Shown: in pieces, positions 59,683 through 64,000 of the stretch
Numbering within the stretch: position 1 is the first letter of the stretch
Layout: every line of letters begins with the position of its first letter
Assembly: GCA_963277665.1 (NCBI GenBank)
Contig: OY728165.1
Coordinates: forward strand, 1,151,060,050-1,151,124,049
Reading direction: 5' to 3'
From: Viscum album
Taxonomy: Eukaryota; Streptophyta; Magnoliopsida; Santalales; Viscaceae
DNA length: 64,000 nucleotides
Position numbers and translations under genes: made by a program
Notes under the pieces: model-generated
What the model was told of the DNA's origin: nothing
The model's input: the letters and a program-made list of their open reading frames with translations, nothing else
Database searches by the model: none

Positions 59683-62044
59683 ATCCTTTTGAAAATCAAA
59701 TACTCAAAAAATTTTAACATATTAAACAAAGTGGGATTCTTTCCCCCCATAGATTATTAAGATTCTAATATTGCTTCTTCAATCATGTGGTTTCTACAAA
59801 AAACCAAAACCCAGTGAATTAACTTCTTATACAATTATTACTCTCTATAATCAGAATATGAATAGGTTTCTATTCATAAGATATTTTCTCTTCTAATGGA
59901 ACTTATTTTGGTCTCAAAACAAGAGATGAATCTTCCAAAAATATTCTAAACATAAAAACATGGAAAACATTGTGTACCTAAGATAAATATGGAGGAAAAT
60001 CAACTAGGTGGGAAACTAGTCAACATTCTCTATTACTTCATAAGGTATAATGAACCATAGACATAAACTTAAATTCTTATAGAAACACACAACTATTCTT
60101 TTGAGGATATATTTTAAGGACAACATACCCACCTACCATGAAAGAAAGGTCTTTCATACTTTTATCTTCATAACTTTTCTTCATTCTATGATTTATCCTC
60201 ATATATTGATGGATTATCATTACTTCACTTGATAATTATTCTAATAATTAGAGTCGCATAAAATTTATTTCCCAAACTTCATCCCAAAATTCTGGAGTAC
60301 GACAAATATTTATATATAATGCCTTAAAAGGTGCTATATGTACAATTGAATGAAAACTATTATTACCAGAACACACAAATAATGACAAATGTTGGTCCAA
60401 AATTACATGGTATTCCATTTAACATGAATAGAGAATAACTTAAAATATCTAAATTATTTTCTCATTCTATCCACTAGATTTTGTATGATTAGTTTTGTTG
60501 AAATTTAATCGGGTTCCCAATAACTTTTGAATGCCTTTCCAAAAATATGGAAGTGAACATGGGATCATGGTCAGATGTAGTAGAAAGAGGAAACCCTTGT
60601 AAAATAACAATCTATTCTATGTACATTTGTTAATGTCGATAAAAATAGACCATATTTACTAGGAAGGAAATGTGAAGATTTTTCAGTCGATCAACAAGAA
60701 TCCAAATCACATTGTGAACTTGAGATGACTTCGGTAGTGCTACATAAAAATATAGGGATTTATTTTACAATTTCATCTCTGGTACTAGAAAAGTTTAAAA
60801 AATCCACATTGATTGTTTTCTCTCTACATTAACATATTGAGAAGTCAATAATTTCATTGTAAAATTAAGAATACCTAATTTCACTCCATACGATCAGTAA
60901 TTACCACAATGGTCTAATTACATGTTAGTTATTCTAGGTTGAAAGGAGAACAGAGAACTATGTGCTAAAATTATTAATTTTTTCTACAGATGGGAATCAC
61001 AAGGTACGCATTATCACATTCCATATCTCAAAAATAAATATTTATCAATATTAAATTCAATAAACATACAATTATTAAACAATTATAACTTTTTCTCTAA
61101 CTCAATGTCTCCCTTATACAATTTCATAATTCAATATGAGAGATACTTCTTCACTAACACATATAACAAACTAAAGGAATTATATTCCACCCCCACTTTC
61201 TTACAAAAATTTATCATATAATTGAACAATGTTAAATGTATCATGCATCTTTTGACATGAGGCATCTGCAACTTTTTTCACTTTTAATAGATGGTAATTG
61301 ATCATGAAATCATAATATTTTATATTATCCATCCATATTCTCTTACTCATGTTCAATTACTTCTAAATTAATATATATACATCAACATTTTATGTTTAGT
61401 ATATATTTCATATTTTTCTCCATATGAATGATTCAAAAAATTTAGAAATAAAAAAATTGTAGCTAATTTTAAATCATGTGTTGGATAATTTAACAGATGT
61501 GGTTTTAGTTTTAGTAAAGGATTTGCAATTACTAGAACATTCTACATCTTAATAAAACCACGTCACCTAACTGATGCAATACTATAGATAGAAAAATAAA
61601 CATTTATTTAAGGTAGTACCAAAAATAGATCACTCCCCAATCTCTTATTTAGTTACTAAATCCAAAAATCACATTCTTCAATCCAAATAAATATAACCCT
61701 TTTTTGTCTTAACTTATTTAGTGAGACAAATAATTGTGCAATGTTTTTAACAAACCATTAGTAATAGACATCGAATCCCAGAAAAATAAAAATCACGAAT
61801 TTTTTTTATTTATTTTACATTCATCAACCAAAATTTTGATATGATCAATTAGTATTCCATATCTATCAATAATGTTCCCATGGAATAAATTTTTTTTAAC
61901 CAAAAATGACTTTTTCTAAACATTTGGTAAAACATATTTTATTTGAGATTTTTCGGACAATACTTATATGTATTTCATGATCCTCACAAATTTTTTACTA
62001 TAAAAAAATATCTTCAATAAAAAACCCCAAATTTATCAATTTTT

Positions 62045-62317
62045 TTATATGATTCTATTCTTATGATCCATAAATACAGTATGATACTTTTTCAAATCAA
62101 AGGGCATAAAAACTAACTCATAATTCCTATATTTACTATGTAATTCTGTTTGCAAAATGTCACCCACATTCAAATTTTTTGGATGGTACCTATATCTTAT
62201 GTAAAGTTGAAAAAATACCAAGCTCCCATTAGCTAAAAAATAATCGATAAGAGGCAATATATTTTTATTCTTAAAAGAAATTTCATTCAATGATCTATAA
62301 TCAATAAAAATCCTCAT
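62045..62317 (-). pseudogene. Reverse transcriptase fragment, region F
   Basis: A 90-codon frame begins at Met-Arg-Ile-Phe-Ile-Asp-Tyr-Arg-Ser-Leu-Asn, the fingers/palm motif equivalent to [10 protein letters not shown] in the composite. It continues through a Leu-Pro-Leu-Ile-Asp segment and Tyr-Glu-Leu-Val-Phe-Met-Pro-Phe-Asp, equivalent to the Tyr-Glu-Phe-x-Val-Met-Pro-Phe-Gly step before the catalytic box. The catalytic box itself falls in the broken stretch below 62,045. Its first Met is not a native start. Confidence 0.75.
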
Positions 62318-63179
62318 TTAACAATCATTATTTTTAACAAATAGAACAAGATCACTCAATGGTGTTGTGCTATGAATAATGAATCCATTATCAGCAAACT
62401 CCAAAAATTTAATCTTAAAGTCTATAAGATCTAAACTATCCATTAGATAAGGGGGTTTTGAATTTTTCATAGCTTCTAGAACAAATAGAATATTGAGTTT
62501 AACTTAATAATCATATATAACACTTGGAAAATAATCAAGAAAAATATATAGGTATTCATTTAACACTAGTGAATAATTAATCTATGTAGTTCAATTTGTT
62601 TCAACAATATATAAATGATAACATTCATTTCCAAATTTTAATAGTTTTTCATCTTACTGATATGTTATCAATTTTATGGGTTCATTCTTGTATAAAAATT
62701 TATTCTCTTTCCAAAAAAACTTATTTAGCTATACAGTCTATTTTACCATGGTAAACATATAGCCTATCCATAGGTTGAATAAAATAAAACTCTATTAAGG
62801 GGAAGAAACATGGTTTGTATGTAATATAATTTCACATACAACAATAAGAATATTCTTATAATTATTTTTTTTCTTATTATCTCCATTGTTTTTTTACCAT
62901 AAGACCTAGATTCATCTATTAAGTTTATGTTTCCAATTTACATGAAATTTATTCAGAAATAAATGAATGTTTAGACACTATATAAATGAAGACATTAGAT
63001 AAATATGCGTAAACAAATAATATACATGATACCATGTCAATGGATGGACCAATATTTTTTGATGTAGTCACAAGGGATTTCACTAAATCATTTTTATTAT
63101 AGTTTGGATTCCTCCCATCATTCAAATATTTATTTGGGAAGGTAGTTTAAAAATTCCATATCTCACCACATTTGAATCA

Positions 63180-64000
63180 AAAAAGTGATTTCTTATCAAA
63201 ATTAAACATACCAACAATGAGATATTTTTCATTACAATATCAGGCTATATAATCAGTCATACCACGTTGAAAACACTTCTTAGATATGTTAAATCATTCC
63301 CCATTATGCTTTCTACCACACTTCCAAAATACTAAAAACTGAATACTATACCATCAAATTGTATGTATTGATTCTTAAACATTTCATTCAATTATCACCT
63401 TTTCTCTTTTTATTAAATGTATAGAAAATCATAAGAAATCTAGGTTTCAATCAACTCAGCACATCAAATAAGATTCTCATAACTTTTAAATTCTTGGGTG
63501 TCCAATGAACTTTGTTATATTGTCTTAAATCCTATGTAAAAAATGATTGATTTTACTATACAAATACCGAACATGACTTATAGAATACCATGAAATTAAA
63601 TAGATGTTTTATTCATACATGGCCACTGAATCTTCCACCATTTTTTTTCACCTCATGGAACTTCTTTTCCATAATTATTCAAACTGCCATAGAAAAATAT
63701 TTTTCATGAAAAAAAATTCATAAATTCATCCCATTCCAATGAATGAATATCTTCCCTTTACCCGATATTCATGAACATTGACCACTACTGGTAGAATTCA
63801 CCAAAAATATATTAAATAGCATGACTCACCTTTTTATTATCTAAACAACTGATGACATCCAATATATTTTAAAGGGATTTAATCCACCCTTAATCAACAA
63901 ATGGGTTTGAAGATTCACTAATAGTAGGAGGTGTTTTCCTCATAAAACATTCCACTATCATTACATTCCACTATGATAATATAGTTGTTCTCTTGTGTGA
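63180..64000 (-). pseudogene. gag remnant, region F (cut by window edge)
   Basis: 63,280-63,330 matches the knuckle-encoding DNA at 41,080-41,130. 63,640-63,760 matches capsid DNA at 41,480-41,590. 63,890-63,960 matches the segment encoding the Met-Arg-Gln-Gln-Pro-Pro tract at 41,705-41,780. No frame is open for long. Confidence 0.6.

Larger units (their letters stand above)
59676..64000 (-). mobile_element. Internal region F of a second decayed gypsy copy, runs off window
   Basis: Ordered DNA matches to the composite cover the integrase tail (59,740-59,830), integrase (60,200-60,900), RNase H (about 61,230-61,640), reverse transcriptase (61,750-62,420), knuckle (63,180-63,330) and gag (63,640-63,960). 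It shares the truncated LTR at 58,956-59,675 with element E, head to tail. By comparison with copy B, about 500 bp of leader and the 5' LTR should lie just past 64,000. Confidence 0.7.

Noticed and set aside
1..64000. CRISPR arrays, bacterial operons, rRNA, tRNA, organellar inserts
   Set aside because: Looked for regularly spaced identical repeats, tRNA-like arms and plastid or mitochondrial gene motifs by eye; none was convincing. A tRNA scan and organelle search would be decisive.

Overview
This is a gene-poor, extremely AT-rich stretch of a land-plant nuclear genome, and almost everything I can identify is LTR retrotransposon. The plant call rests on Ty3/gypsy chromovirus-type polyproteins (gag with a CCHC knuckle, aspartic protease, reverse transcriptase, RNase H, integrase and a C-terminal chromodomain-like segment), a primer site complementary to plant initiator tRNA-Met, and a DUF4283/CCHC open frame typical of plant retroelements. 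I found no host gene, rRNA, tRNA or CRISPR array. The very low GC and small number of genes would fit an AT-rich angiosperm (some parasitic plants are like this), but I cannot name a species.

Layout. 1-1,130: old LTR-like fragment. 2,988-12,687: a decayed, complete minus-strand gypsy element (element I, LTR-internal-LTR), possibly followed by a second internal start at 12,688. 16,130-17,568: a further LTR-like piece, then a 340-bp tandem duplication (17,577-18,240). 18,240-20,950: an LTR in the opposite (plus) orientation with four ~195-bp tandem repeats. 22,159-25,560: another old minus-strand LTR with three such repeats. 28,655-28,860: an isolated GC-rich, palindrome-rich block. 30,030-32,511: LTR of an older gypsy element E, whose internal part runs 32,512-33,790 and resumes at 53,494-56,035. 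33,791-53,493: a 19.7-kb younger composite (LTR-A, internal-A, truncated LTR-B, internal-B, LTR-C) inserted into E's integrase region, with a 5-bp GAGAA target duplication on both outer sides. 56,040-58,100: a GC-richer DUF4283/CCHC frame lying where the N-terminal part of E's gag should be. 58,505-59,675: leader, primer site and truncated LTR of E. 59,676-64,000: a second internal region (F) in tandem with E, running off the window.

How it fits together. All the polyprotein remnants belong to one broad lineage (Tekay/Del-like chromoviruses, inferred from TGTAAC/GTTACA termini, a tRNA-iMet primer site and the chromodomain-like tail). The window holds at least three age layers: very decayed I, E and F, the less decayed composite, and the DUF4283 segment, whose reading frame is interrupted only by point nonsense codons. 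The main structural theme is head-to-tail LTR-internal-LTR-internal arrays. The composite shows this clearly, E/F shows it well and element I weakly. Middle LTRs are shortened. A ~190-bp tandem repeat inside the LTRs varies from two to four copies. No element here looks able to move: every polyprotein has stops and frameshifts.
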